NCBI GenBank assembly: GCA_035544395.1
Contig: DATKFM010000316.1
Location: forward strand, 1-12,607
Length of the DNA stretch: 12,607 nt
DNA from: DATKFM01 sp035544395
Lineage (GTDB): Bacteria > Pseudomonadota > Alphaproteobacteria > Dongiales > Dongiaceae
Direction: 5' to 3'
In this document: positions 5,934-12,607 of the stretch, piece by piece
Numbering within the stretch: position 1 is the stretch's first letter
Layout of the letters: every line of letters begins with the position of its first letter
Position numbers and translations under genes: made by a program
Notes under the pieces: generated by a model
What the model was told of the DNA's origin: nothing
The model's input: the letters and a program-made list of their open reading frames with translations, nothing else
The model's database searches: none

Positions 5934-7532
5934 TTAAGCGGCGCGGGGTGCCTTGCGGACCACGGGCGGCAGCTTCACCGGGCGGCGCAGGAAATCCGGC
6001 GTATTGTCGTCGCCGAACGCGACGGTCTGACGATCGTCGCGATCCTCCGCTTCCCGGCGTGGGCGGTGGCGCTCCTGGCGTGCTGGGCGCTCTTGCCGTT
6101 CCGGGCGTTCCGAGCGCGCCTGGCGCTCATGGCGATGCTTGGCCGGCGCGGCATGGACCTGGGCCGGAGCTTCGGGCTGCGGCTGGGGCGTCTGCGCTAC
6201 CTGCGGCGTCTCGATCGCTGGCTGCTCCACGGGCTTCTGCTGCTCTTCGCTGCTCTGGTGTTTATGGCGCGGTGCGCTCTCGCCGTCATGGCGACGGGGT
6301 TCGGCATGCTTCCGTTCGCCACGCTCGCGGCCACGGCCGCGGGCGGGGGTGCGTTCGCGTCCGCCGCGTTCTCCGCCACGGCCGCGGCGCTTGCCCTCTT
6401 CAAAAGGCAGTTGCTCGATGCCCTCGATCTCGATGCGGGGAATCTCGCGGCCGATCAACTTGACGATCGCTTCCACGAACTTGCCATCATAAGGCGTCGC
6501 TAAGGTAAAGGCGCGGCCTTCGCGACCGGCACGTCCGGTGCGACCGATCCGATGGATATAGTCCTCGGCATGGATCGGCACATCGAAGTTGAACACATGG
6601 CTCATACCGATGACGTCGAGGCCGCGGGCGGCGACATCGCTGGCGACGAGGAGCGTGATCTCGCCTTGTTTGAATTTCTCCAAGGTCTCCGTACGCACTG
6701 CCTGCGCCAGGTCGCCATGGATGGCGGCGGCGTTGAAGCCGTGGCGGTGCAGCGACTTGTAGAGAATGTCCACGTCGCGCTTGCGGTTGCAGAAGATCAG
6801 AGCGTTCTTCACCTGCTCCGCCCGGATCAGCCGACGCAGCGCCTCGCGCTTCTGCATTTCATCGATAACGGTCATGCCCTCGGTGACCAGGGCGGTCGAA
6901 GCCGGCGGCGCCACGGTGATTTCCTTCGGATTCAGCAGGAAGGCATCGGCAAGCCGGCGGATTTCCGGCGCCATGGTGGCGGAGAAGAACAGCGTCTGCC
7001 GTATCTTCGGCAGCAGCGATACGATGCGCTCGACATCCGGAATGAAACCCATGTCCAGCATGCGATCGGCTTCGTCGATCACCAGCACCTTCACATCGGA
7101 CATCAGGATCTTGCCGCGCTCGAACAGGTCGAGCAGGCGGCCGGGCGTGGCGATCAGCACGTCGACGCCGCGGTCCAGCGCCTTCTGCTGGTCGGTGAAT
7201 GACTCGCCGCCGATCAGCAGCGCCTTCGACAGTTTGTGGTACTTGCCGTAGCGGTCGAAATTCTCGGCGACTTGCGCGGCCAATTCGCGCGTCGGCTCGA
7301 GGATCAGGGAGCGCGGCATACGCGCCCGGGCGCGTCCCCGCGCCAGGATCTCCAGCATCGGCAGTGTGAATGAAGCGGTCTTCCCCGTGCCCGTCTGGGC
7401 GCAGCCGAGAACATCGCGGCCGGTGAGCACAACGGGAACAGCCTGAGCTTGAATAGGGGTCGGCGTGGTGTAGCCTGCGTCAGCGATCGCGCGCAGGATG
7501 TCGGGACTAAGCCCCAGGTCGGAAAATTGCAT
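5934..7532 (-). CDS. rhlE: DEAD-box ATP-dependent RNA helicase, RhlE-like, with a long basic low-complexity tail
   Basis: The 532-aa protein unwinds RNA duplexes in ribosome assembly or RNA decay. All core motifs are present: Q motif around GYTTPTPIQ (20-28), motif I AQTGTGKT (45-52), PTRELAAQ (80-87), TPGR (129-132), DEAD (153-156), SAT (184-186), the motif V core ARGLD (302-306), and HRIGRTGRAGREG (327-339). The core ends near residue 375; the remaining 155 residues are Arg/Glu/Gln/His/Pro-rich with RGRGGERGGRERT-like and ERPERQERPARQER-like runs, probably disordered and RNA-binding. The ending TPDFLRRPVKLPPVVRKAP looks more ordered. The start is the ATG at 7532 with a weak GAGAAAG upstream. 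A good promoter lies at 7606-7634, giving a leader of about 65 nt. RhlE assignment within the DEAD group is likely but rests on overall look. Confidence 0.93.
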   Translation of the reverse strand: MQFSDLGLSPDILRAIADAGYTTPTPIQAQAVPVVLTGRDVLGCAQTGTGKTASFTLPMLEILARGRARARMPRSLILEPTRELAAQVAENFDRYGKYHKLSKALLIGGESFTDQQKALDRGVDVLIATPGRLLDLFERGKILMSDVKVLVIDEADRMLDMGFIPDVERIVSLLPKIRQTLFFSATMAPEIRRLADAFLLNPKEITVAPPASTALVTEGMTVIDEMQKREALRRLIRAEQVKNALIFCNRKRDVDILYKSLHRHGFNAAAIHGDLAQAVRTETLEKFKQGEITLLVASDVAARGLDVIGMSHVFNFDVPIHAEDYIHRIGRTGRAGREGRAFTLATPYDGKFVEAIVKLIGREIPRIEIEGIEQLPFEEGKRRGRGGERGGRERTPARGRGRERGERKHAEPRRHDGESAPRHKHQSSEEQQKPVEQPAIETPQVAQTPQPQPEAPAQVHAAPAKHRHERQARSERPERQERPARQERHRPRREAEDRDDRQTVAFGDDNTPDFLRRPVKLPPVVRKAPRAA

Positions 7533-7605
7533 GAAGTCTTTCTCGGGCGTTCAAGGAATTGCCTGCATGCGGTCGGCGCCCGGAAACGCGACCGAAAGGC
7601 AGCGG

Positions 7606-7634
7606 ATAATCGTTTGGTTTGCCTCTTTTGTCAA
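7606..7634 (-). promoter_or_regulatory. Sigma70-like promoter of the helicase gene
   Basis: On the minus strand a perfect -35 TTGACA (7634-7629) is followed after exactly 17 bp by GATTAT (7611-7606), matching the -10 consensus at four of six positions. Transcription would start near 7599 and leave a leader of about 65 nt before the ATG at 7532. Confidence 0.6.
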
Positions 7635-7720
7635 CCGGTTAGCCGATTGGTCCGGTGTCGCAATCAGCGCTGGGGCCTCGGCCACAGGCCGGATTAACCA
7701 TAGCCTTCGTTTGGTTTCAG

Positions 7721-7725
7721 AGAGG
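7721..7725 (+). promoter_or_regulatory. Ribosome binding site of the isochorismatase-family gene
   Basis: AGAGG lies eight bases before the ATG at 7734. In the rest of the 201-bp divergent gap (7533-7733) I see the helicase promoter on the minus strand but no convincing plus-strand promoter. Confidence 0.5.
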
Positions 7726-7733
7726 TAAAGGGT

Positions 7734-8282
7734 ATGTTGATCGGGCGTGACACTTCCTGCCTGCTGGTCGTCGACATCCAGGAAAAGCTGCTGCCGGCCA
7801 TGCAGGACCCGATGCTGGTGGTTCGCAACACCGGCATTCTGATGCAGGCTGCCGCAAGATTAGGCATCCCGATCCTGGTCTCCGAGCAATATCCGCAAGG
7901 ATTGGGGCCGACGGTCGCGGAGCTGCGGCATCTGGCGCCGGCGGACGCAGTGCTCGCGAAAACGGCGTTTTCCTGCGCCGATGACCCGGCGTTGCGCCAG
8001 CGACTGGCGGACCTGAAGCGGCCGCAGGCAATCATCTGCGGCATAGAGGCGCATGTCTGCGTGTTGCAGACGGCGCTGGGACTTGCGGGGGCGAACCCGG
8101 AAATCACCCCGATCGTCATTGCCGATGCGACCTCGTCGCGCAGCATCGCCAACCGCGATGCAGGCTTGGCGCGCCTTCGCACAGATGGCGTGAAGATCGC
8201 GACGACCGAGATGGCGGTCTTCGAATGGCTCGGCCGCGCCGGCACGCCCGAGTTCAAGGAACTCAGCCGGTTGATCCGCTAG
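7734..8282 (+). CDS. Isochorismatase-family cysteine hydrolase
   Basis: The 182-aa product has the triad of the family: Asp14 in LLVVDIQEKL, Lys76 in VLAKTAFSC and nucleophile Cys109 in GIEAHVCV, where the preceding GIEAH segment usually holds the cis-peptide. SEQYPQGLGPTV (50-61) matches the SEQYPKGLG-like stretch I associate with the YcaC/ISOC-type subgroup rather than nicotinamidase, and I do not see the metal-binding pattern of nicotinamidases. Length is normal for single-domain members. The reaction is hydrolysis of an amide, ester or vinyl-ether bond on an unknown small molecule; cytoplasmic, since there is no signal peptide. It is divergent from the helicase and its stop lies nine bases from the convergent lipoprotein gene, so no operon partner helps. 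Family sure, substrate unknown. Confidence 0.92.
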   Translation: MLIGRDTSCLLVVDIQEKLLPAMQDPMLVVRNTGILMQAAARLGIPILVSEQYPQGLGPTVAELRHLAPADAVLAKTAFSCADDPALRQRLADLKRPQAIICGIEAHVCVLQTALGLAGANPEITPIVIADATSSRSIANRDAGLARLRTDGVKIATTEMAVFEWLGRAGTPEFKELSRLIR

Positions 8283-8291
8283 ACGCTCCGC

Positions 8292-8849
8292 TCAGCAATT
8301 CGGCGGAATGCAATTGTTGATGTCCTCGGGATTGTGCAGCGGGAACAGCAGCACACCCACCTGCCGGACGAGACGGCGGAACGCCGGATCGTTCTCATCG
8401 GTGATGCCGCCGCTCTTTGCCGAGGCATAGGTCATCGGCTGGTCGCCGCGGCAGAAGGCGCCGACCACCCGCACCTCGCCGCTGGGCGCAAAGGATGGCG
8501 CAACCTCGGGCGCGCTGCCGCAGAGCTGAGTGCCATTGCTGGCGGAGGGCCCGTTGAAAGCCAGCCGCACGAAATAGGGTTCGCGGGCGGTGGCAGCGGG
8601 CGTCGGCGTGAAGTGTATCTCCGGCCCTGGATTGACACCCTGAAGATGATCCGCAACCGCTGCGGCGAAGGTCGCCTGATCGATTTTGAAGGGATTGCCG
8701 AGGACGTCCGTTTTCAGATCCTTGCCGGCCGCGATGTAGGAGAGGTCCTGGAGATGGTAGCGGCTCTCGATGCGGGATTGCGAGGCAATCGGCACTCCGC
8801 TGCCGGAACAAGCGGCCAGCAGCGGCAGCAGCAAAAGAATGCGCTTCAT
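8292..8849 (-). CDS. Putative lipoprotein of unknown function
   Basis: I do not recognise the family. From the ATG at 8849 the product is 185 aa and begins MKRILLLLPLLAACSGSG, a classic lipoprotein signal with lipobox LAAC and Cys14 as the lipidated residue. The mature part has four further cysteines (110, 133, 180, 185), the last two in the C-terminal NNCIPPNC, suggesting two disulfides in the periplasm. No catalytic motif is visible. An ATG 33 bases upstream (8882) would give 196 aa, but the shorter start has GGAG six bases or so before it and places the signal peptide at the N-terminus. It converges with the isochorismatase gene (nine-base gap) and has its own candidate promoter. Being a real gene is well supported by the signal peptide and stable reading frame. 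Confidence 0.82.
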   Translation of the reverse strand: MKRILLLLPLLAACSGSGVPIASQSRIESRYHLQDLSYIAAGKDLKTDVLGNPFKIDQATFAAAVADHLQGVNPGPEIHFTPTPAATAREPYFVRLAFNGPSASNGTQLCGSAPEVAPSFAPSGEVRVVGAFCRGDQPMTYASAKSGGITDENDPAFRRLVRQVGVLLFPLHNPEDINNCIPPNC

Positions 8850-8880
8850 GAAAGCTCCAATGCTAACAGCCCCCGGCCGC

Positions 8881-8910
8881 AATAAATGGGCATCTGATGA
8901 TGTCAGTCAA
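8881..8910 (-). promoter_or_regulatory. Candidate promoter of the lipoprotein gene
   Basis: On the minus strand TTGACT (8910-8905) is followed after 18 bp by TTTATT (8886-8881), five and four matches to the -35 and -10 consensus. A start near 8874 would leave a leader of about 25 nt before the ATG at 8849. Confidence 0.4.
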
Positions 8911-8942
8911 GGCGGGGGCATGCGCCTCCGGACGATGCGTCT

Positions 8943-10088
8943 CTAACTGACGCTTGCGCTGGCCTTTGCCGCATCTTTCGCGGCTTCTTCCTCGGCGATG
9001 CGGGCGCGCTGCTTGGCGGCCGTTTCGTCATACAAGAAGGGAAGCACACAAAAACGCCTTCCTCTCGTCACCGGCAGGGCCTCGTGCATCAGGGAACAGG
9101 AGAAGACGACAGCGCCGCCTGTGGGCGCTCGGTAACTGCGGTCATCGAATTCAGGAAAGCGCAGATTGCCGCCTTCATATTCCTCGGCGTTCAGGTTCAT
9201 CGTCACGGCAAAGCGCCTATGCGCGGTGCCGCGCGTCGTGTTGTCCCGGTGGGCTCGGAAATATCCGCCCTCGCCGGTGTCATAGCAGGCGACGATGTAG
9301 CGTTCCGACTGGGTGACACGGAACTGATAGGCCTTGAAGACTTCCGGTATCAGGCGACGGATGATGCGGCTGCGGATCTTGGTGCGTAGCGTCTCGTCCT
9401 CGATGTTGCAATCGCGGCGGCGCTTGCGGCCATAGTCGATGACGCCGACGGTGCGACCCTGGGCATCGCTGGTCATATAGCCGCTGTCATGACCGCCTTG
9501 TGTTTCGTAGTAGTTGATCAGCTCGCGGCAGAGCTCGGGCTCGAGTATCCGGGGGACCATCAGCACCGGGGCGCCGGGAAGCGCCAGGCCGTTGGCCGCG
9601 GGTTGGGACAGCGAATCCACCAGCGCGCCGATGCGTTCGACATGGGCGCGAACATCGCCGGCACTGGCTGAGATCAGGGGAATGGCCGCAATGACGCGGA
9701 GATTTCGATCGAGGACGTAGGTCGCCGGCACATAGCGCACATTGCGGGCCGTTTGATCCGTTGGCGCGTCGCAGATTCCGAAGGCCGTGCTGATCTTGAA
9801 ATCGAAGTCCCAGAACTGACGATAGCCAGGGATCTGCTCGCCGACCCGCTTTTCGGCATCGTCGGAGGGATCGCAGCTGATGCCGAAGAAGGCGGCGCGG
9901 TCATCGTTGAAGAGATCGGGCCGGCCGCGGAATCCCTGCAGAAGCTCCAGAACGCCAGGCTGCCGCGCCGAGCCGAAAAAGCAGAGGACGATGACGCGCC
10001 CAGCCACGGTGTTGAATTCATAACGGGGATTGCCCGCGGAACGGGCCTGAAACCAAGGGGCCGGATCGCCCGGCGTCAGAAAAGGCAT
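8943..10088 (-). CDS. Fusion of a peroxiredoxin-like domain (peroxidatic Cys absent) and a prolyl-4-hydroxylase-type 2OG-Fe(II) oxygenase
   Basis: The 381-aa protein has two parts. Residues about 3-160 look like an AhpC/TSA thioredoxin fold (LTPGDPAPWF start, VIVLCFFGSARQPG strand and loop, FFGISCDPSDDAEK, VPATYVLDRNLRV). Where peroxiredoxins have the peroxidatic cysteine after the loop, this one has Val46; Cys36 and Cys72 lie elsewhere. Residues about 170-355 form the double-stranded beta helix of the P4H family: HRD with iron ligands His280 and Asp282, distal His335 in LMHEALPVTRG and Arg345 as likely 2-oxoglutarate contact. GGNLRFPEF (307-315) is also typical. A charged Ala/Glu-rich tail follows. 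The oxygenase half should be active, with an unknown protein or small-molecule substrate; the N-terminal half is probably not a peroxidase. There is no signal peptide. It follows the RTX gene on the same strand after a strong hairpin, so it is likely transcribed separately. Confidence 0.9.
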   Translation of the reverse strand: MPFLTPGDPAPWFQARSAGNPRYEFNTVAGRVIVLCFFGSARQPGVLELLQGFRGRPDLFNDDRAAFFGISCDPSDDAEKRVGEQIPGYRQFWDFDFKISTAFGICDAPTDQTARNVRYVPATYVLDRNLRVIAAIPLISASAGDVRAHVERIGALVDSLSQPAANGLALPGAPVLMVPRILEPELCRELINYYETQGGHDSGYMTSDAQGRTVGVIDYGRKRRRDCNIEDETLRTKIRSRIIRRLIPEVFKAYQFRVTQSERYIVACYDTGEGGYFRAHRDNTTRGTAHRRFAVTMNLNAEEYEGGNLRFPEFDDRSYRAPTGGAVVFSCSLMHEALPVTRGRRFCVLPFLYDETAAKQRARIAEEEAAKDAAKASASVS

Positions 10089-10123
10089 GGAACACCCGGC
10101 GCCACTGCTGAAACCAAGCGTCT

Positions 10124-10152
10124 CGTTTAATGAGAGCCGCTCGAATGGTCAA
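10124..10152 (-). promoter_or_regulatory. Candidate promoter of the peroxiredoxin-like/oxygenase gene
   Basis: TTGACC (10152-10147) and TAAACG (10129-10124) on the minus strand are separated by 17 bp. The -35 is good and the -10 poor (three of six). A second possible pair lies just upstream, TTGAGG with CATTAT at 16 bp. Either would sit downstream of the RTX terminator hairpin and upstream of the ATG at 10088. Confidence 0.3.
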
Positions 10153-10188
10153 GATAATGCGGGGAACGGCGAAAGCCTCAAATGCAAC

Positions 10189-10225
10189 GGGGAGCAGCCG
10201 GTGGCATAGCCACCCGCTGCTCCCC
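10189..10225 (-). terminator. Strong hairpin after the RTX gene, likely terminator
   Basis: GGGGAGCAGC and GCTGCTCCCC pair, then after one C-C mismatch GGTGGC pairs with GCCACC around an ATA loop: 16 of 17 positions paired in each arm. It starts 16 bp after the RTX stop codon. On the minus strand it is followed by GTTGCATTT, a poor U-tract; on the plus strand TTTTT occurs at 10235-10239, nine bases after the stem, but no plus-strand gene ends here. Its stability and place make it the probable 3' end of the RTX message. Confidence 0.65.
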
Positions 10226-10241
10226 GCACGCCTGTTTTTCG

Positions 10242-12607
10242 TTACGTGCCGATGAGGATGTCGTTCGTTGTCAAGTTGCCGATGCTCAGGTTGGTCGTAG
10301 ACGTTGCCTGGAGGGTACACATCAGTGTATCGGCGCCAACGGTGCTGTCCGTATCGACCCACACTTCGGCGCTGCCGCCGTTCTGTACCAGGGAGACGTG
10401 GGCGGCGCGGGCAGCCGCAGCGACACCGAGCGAGTCAAATAGGCCATCGAGGTTGATATAGTCCTGGCTGGTGCCGCTGGTGCTGAAGTTCTGCAGCAGA
10501 TCGCCGGCGTCCAACTTGCTGGTGTAGTAAGCCCGGTCCATGCCTTGCAGCATGTTGATAGTATCTTTGCCCTCGCCGCCGTAGATATTGTCATTTCCTA
10601 GGAGGCCGGTCAGATCATCGTCGCCGGCGCCGCCATAGACCGTGTCGTTGCCCGCGCTGGCATTGATCTGGTTCTTGCCGCTGTTGCCCCAAATGACATT
10701 GTTGGCGAGGTTGCCCGTGCCATCGATATCACCCGAGCCGAGGAGGACCAGATTTTCCAGCGCGTTGTTGGAGCCAAGGTTGAAGTCGACCGACGACTGA
10801 ACCGTATCGAGGCCGTAGCCTTTCACCTCGACGATCGTGTCGATCAGGTCGGAGACCACGTAGGTATCATTGCCGGCGCCGCCGACGAGCGTGTCGACAC
10901 CGGCGCCGCCATCAAGCGTATCGTTGCCGCCGCCGCCATTCAGGAGGTTGTTGCCCAGGTTTCCGAACAGCCCATTGTTGCCGGCATTGCCCGTGCCGTT
11001 CAGGTTGGTGCTGCCGAGCAGCTGCAGGGATTCGACGTTGGCGGCAAGTGTGTAGGCAAACTGGCTCTGGACAGTATCGTTGCCCTGATTCAGGCCTTCG
11101 ATGACCACGTCTGTGGCGATGCTCAGAGTGTAGGTGTCGTCTCCAAGGCCGCCCGCCATGCGGTCCACGCCATCACCGCCATCGAGTGCATCGTTGCCAT
11201 CGCCGCCGATCAGGCTGTCTGCGCCGAGTTCACCGGACAGAACGTCATTGCCGTTCCCGCCGTCGATGGTGTCGTTGCCGTCGCCGCCGCTCAGGTTGTT
11301 GCCGGAGTCATTGCCGGTGATGTCGTTGTTCAGCGCGTTGCCGGCGCCGACTATGGCGCCGCCGACGAGCACGAGATTCTCGAGTTCGGATCCCAGCGTG
11401 TAGTTGACGTAGCTGTTGACCGTATCGGTACCGCCAAGGGCCGACTCTACGATCGTGTCGTTGCCGTCGACGATAAAGAGGTCGTTGCCTATGCCGCCGA
11501 TCAGCGTGGTCAGAGAACCGACGCCATCGAGGGTGTCGTTGCCGTCCTCTCCATTAATCGAGTCGGAGCCACCGCCGCCTGACATCGAGTCATTGCCATC
11601 GTCGCCCATCAGCACGTTGCTGCCGCCGCTACCGACGATGATGTTGTTGAGGGCGTTGCCGGTGCCGCTGCTCGCTGATCCAGTAAGCGTCAGGTTCTCG
11701 ATGTAGACATAGGAGGCCAGCGAGAGACTGATCGCGCTTTGGACCGTATCCGTACCGCCGGCCGCGAGCTCGGTGAACACGTCGCCAGAGTCGTCGATGA
11801 TCAGCAGATCGTTGCCTACACCGCCCACGAGCGTGTCCGCGCCGCCATTGCCGTTCAGCGTGTCGTCGCCGGTGCCGCCAGAGAGCGAGTTGGCGGCGCC
11901 ATTGCCGGTCATGGCGTTGTCGAGCGTGTTGCCGGTGCCGTTTACTGCGGTGGCGCCGGTCAGCACGAGGTTCTCTAGATTGGCGCCCAGGACGTAGGCC
12001 AGGCCCGTGCGAACCGTGTCCGTGCCCTGATTCAGGCCTTCGATCACCAGGTCGCCGGCATCGTCGACCGTGTACGTATCGTCATCGAGGCCGCCGGCCA
12101 TCCGGTCGATGCCCGTGCTGCCGTCGATCGTGTCGTTGCCGCCGGCGCCGTTGATCGTGTCATTGCCGGCCGCGCCATTCAGGTTGTTGTTGTTGTCGTT
12201 GCCGTCGATGATGTTGTTGTCGGCGTTGCCGGTACCGTTGATGTTGGACCAGCCGGTGAGGGTCAGGTTTTCGACGTTGGCCGCCAGCGTGTGGGTCACG
12301 CTGCTCTCGACCGTGTCGGTGCCGCCCGCGGCGCCTTCGACCACGGTATCGCCGCCGTCGACATAGAACAGGTCGTTGCCCAGGCCGCCGATGAGCTGGC
12401 TCGTGGAGTTGTAGCCGTCGAGGGTGTCATTTCCGTCGCCGCCATCGAGCGTATCGGTGCCGCCGGAGCCGTAGATCGAGTCGTTTCCGCCAAGGCCCGA
12501 CAGAACGTTCGTGCCGCCGTTGCCGACGATGACGTTGGCCACGCCGCTACCGGTGCCGGTTACGGCCGAACCCGTCAGAGTGAGATTCTCGAGATTGTCG
12601 TCGAGTG
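10242..12607 (-). CDS. Large RTX repeat protein with type I secretion C-terminal region, 5' end beyond the window
   Basis: The frame is open from the right edge (first full codon at 12605) to the TAA at 10244-10242, giving 787 visible residues. An in-frame GTG at 12542 is not a start, since the 21 codons before it continue the same repeat (LENLTLTG, then GTGSG). The protein is made of Gly/Asp/Asn-rich calcium-binding nonapeptides such as GGDGNDTLDG and GGAGNDTLVGG, grouped in units of 92-116 aa. Each starts with (V/L/I)E(N/S)L.L.G, runs through GTGN and RTX motifs, and ends with DTV....Y.L. The last 110 residues (DAGDLLQNF, INLDGLFDSLG, SAEVWVDTDS, NLTTNDIL near the end) look like the VCA0849-type T1SS C-terminal target region. 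It should be exported by an ABC-type I system, not seen here, and fold outside with calcium. No catalytic domain is visible; adhesin, surface or biofilm roles are possible but unproven. Confidence 0.92.
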   Translation of the reverse strand, partial: LDDNLENLTLTGSAVTGTGSGVANVIVGNGGTNVLSGLGGNDSIYGSGGTDTLDGGDGNDTLDGYNSTSQLIGGLGNDLFYVDGGDTVVEGAAGGTDTVESSVTHTLAANVENLTLTGWSNINGTGNADNNIIDGNDNNNNLNGAAGNDTINGAGGNDTIDGSTGIDRMAGGLDDDTYTVDDAGDLVIEGLNQGTDTVRTGLAYVLGANLENLVLTGATAVNGTGNTLDNAMTGNGAANSLSGGTGDDTLNGNGGADTLVGGVGNDLLIIDDSGDVFTELAAGGTDTVQSAISLSLASYVYIENLTLTGSASSGTGNALNNIIVGSGGSNVLMGDDGNDSMSGGGGSDSINGEDGNDTLDGVGSLTTLIGGIGNDLFIVDGNDTIVESALGGTDTVNSYVNYTLGSELENLVLVGGAIVGAGNALNNDITGNDSGNNLSGGDGNDTIDGGNGNDVLSGELGADSLIGGDGNDALDGGDGVDRMAGGLGDDTYTLSIATDVVIEGLNQGNDTVQSQFAYTLAANVESLQLLGSTNLNGTGNAGNNGLFGNLGNNLLNGGGGNDTLDGGAGVDTLVGGAGNDTYVVSDLIDTIVEVKGYGLDTVQSSVDFNLGSNNALENLVLLGSGDIDGTGNLANNVIWGNSGKNQINASAGNDTVYGGAGDDDLTGLLGNDNIYGGEGKDTINMLQGMDRAYYTSKLDAGDLLQNFSTSGTSQDYINLDGLFDSLGVAAAARAAHVSLVQNGGSAEVWVDTDSTVGADTLMCTLQATSTTNLSIGNLTTNDILIGT
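10761..11702 (-). repeat. RTX super-repeat copy 2 (units A'-B'-C')
   Basis: Units of 106, 116 and 92 codons (11385-11702, 11037-11384, 10761-11036). A' and C' have the same lengths as A and C in copy 1. B' is 17 codons longer: an extra 18-residue segment, two nonapeptides long, less one residue in the header. A 22-base stretch in B' (11081-11102) recurs identically in B (12023-12044), 942 bp away, the spacing predicted by the unit alignment. Confidence 0.75.
11703..12593 (-). repeat. RTX super-repeat copy 1 (units A-B-C)
   Basis: Three units of 106, 99 and 92 codons (12276-12593, 11979-12275, 11703-11978). Unit A carries a QLIGGLGNDLFYVDG stretch, unit B carries IDRMAGGLDDDTYTV and VIEGLNQGTDTV, unit C carries ADTLVGGVGND and ends with two or three extra residues before the next ENL header. 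The same order recurs in the following copy. Confidence 0.75.

Noticed and set aside
5196..6503. Plus-strand open frame of 435 codons spanning the dehydrogenase end, RAM gene and helicase tail
   Set aside because: It crosses three well-supported genes in other frames, and its product is low-complexity Arg/Ser/Leu-rich with no recognisable domain.
8943..10088. Calling the N-terminal half of the fusion an active peroxiredoxin
   Set aside because: The expected peroxidatic cysteine position holds Val46, and the other two cysteines (36, 72) are in different places of the fold.
10870..12366. Several plus-strand Pro/Ser-rich frames and dense short repeats on the right side, which could look like a repeat array or CRISPR
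   Set aside because: They are the complement of the Gly/Asp RTX codons. The repeats are coding, vary in length, and have no constant repeat-spacer pattern.
12540..12542. GTG as the start of the RTX gene
   Set aside because: The frame stays open to the window edge and the codons before it continue the same ENLTLTG/GTGN repeat, so the gene begins outside the window.

Overview
The window is GC-rich (roughly 60-65% by eye) bacterial chromosome, densely coded on both strands. The mix of genes points to an alphaproteobacterium, possibly Rhodospirillales-like: a BetI-type TetR regulator, an NDP-forming acyl-CoA synthetase, an RhlE-type helicase with a long basic tail, and a repeat-rich secreted RTX protein built on 'ENLTLTG...GTGN' units. 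That placement is an inference from gene content; there is no rRNA or other marker. No tRNA, CRISPR, insertion sequence or phage gene was seen.

Left part (1-5846), a catabolic locus. A class III aminotransferase (3' end cut by the left edge) is transcribed leftward. Divergent to it, a BetI-like TetR regulator, an NDP-forming acyl-CoA synthetase and an acyl-CoA dehydrogenase run rightward with almost no spacing and look like one operon. The divergent gap (1066-1263) holds several TTGA half-sites, including an imperfect palindrome, and is a plausible operator. A free-standing Lrp/AsnC ligand-binding (RAM) domain converges on the dehydrogenase with a 7-bp gap. The enzymes suggest transamination of an amino compound, CoA activation of a carboxylic acid and alpha,beta-desaturation. 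The substrate is not readable from sequence; the BetI-like regulator hints at a betaine- or amino-acid-like compound.

Middle part (5934-8849), housekeeping and miscellaneous. An RhlE-type DEAD-box RNA helicase (minus) has a good sigma70-like promoter and is divergent from an isochorismatase-family hydrolase (plus). A small cysteine-containing lipoprotein of unknown function lies tail-to-tail with the hydrolase.

Right part (8943-12607). A two-domain protein joins a peroxiredoxin-like domain lacking the expected peroxidatic cysteine to a prolyl-4-hydroxylase-type 2OG-Fe(II) oxygenase. Upstream of it on the same strand, separated by a strong hairpin, is the C-terminal part of a large RTX protein with a type I secretion C-terminal region. 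Its 5' end lies beyond the right edge. Its visible repeats form an A-B-C-A-B-C pattern that looks like duplication of a cassette of about 0.9 kb.

I see no clear new defence or mobile system. The points most worth checking are the TetR protein with an apparent second C-terminal helix-turn-helix, the cysteine-less peroxiredoxin-oxygenase fusion, the unassigned acyl-CoA locus and the RTX super-repeat.
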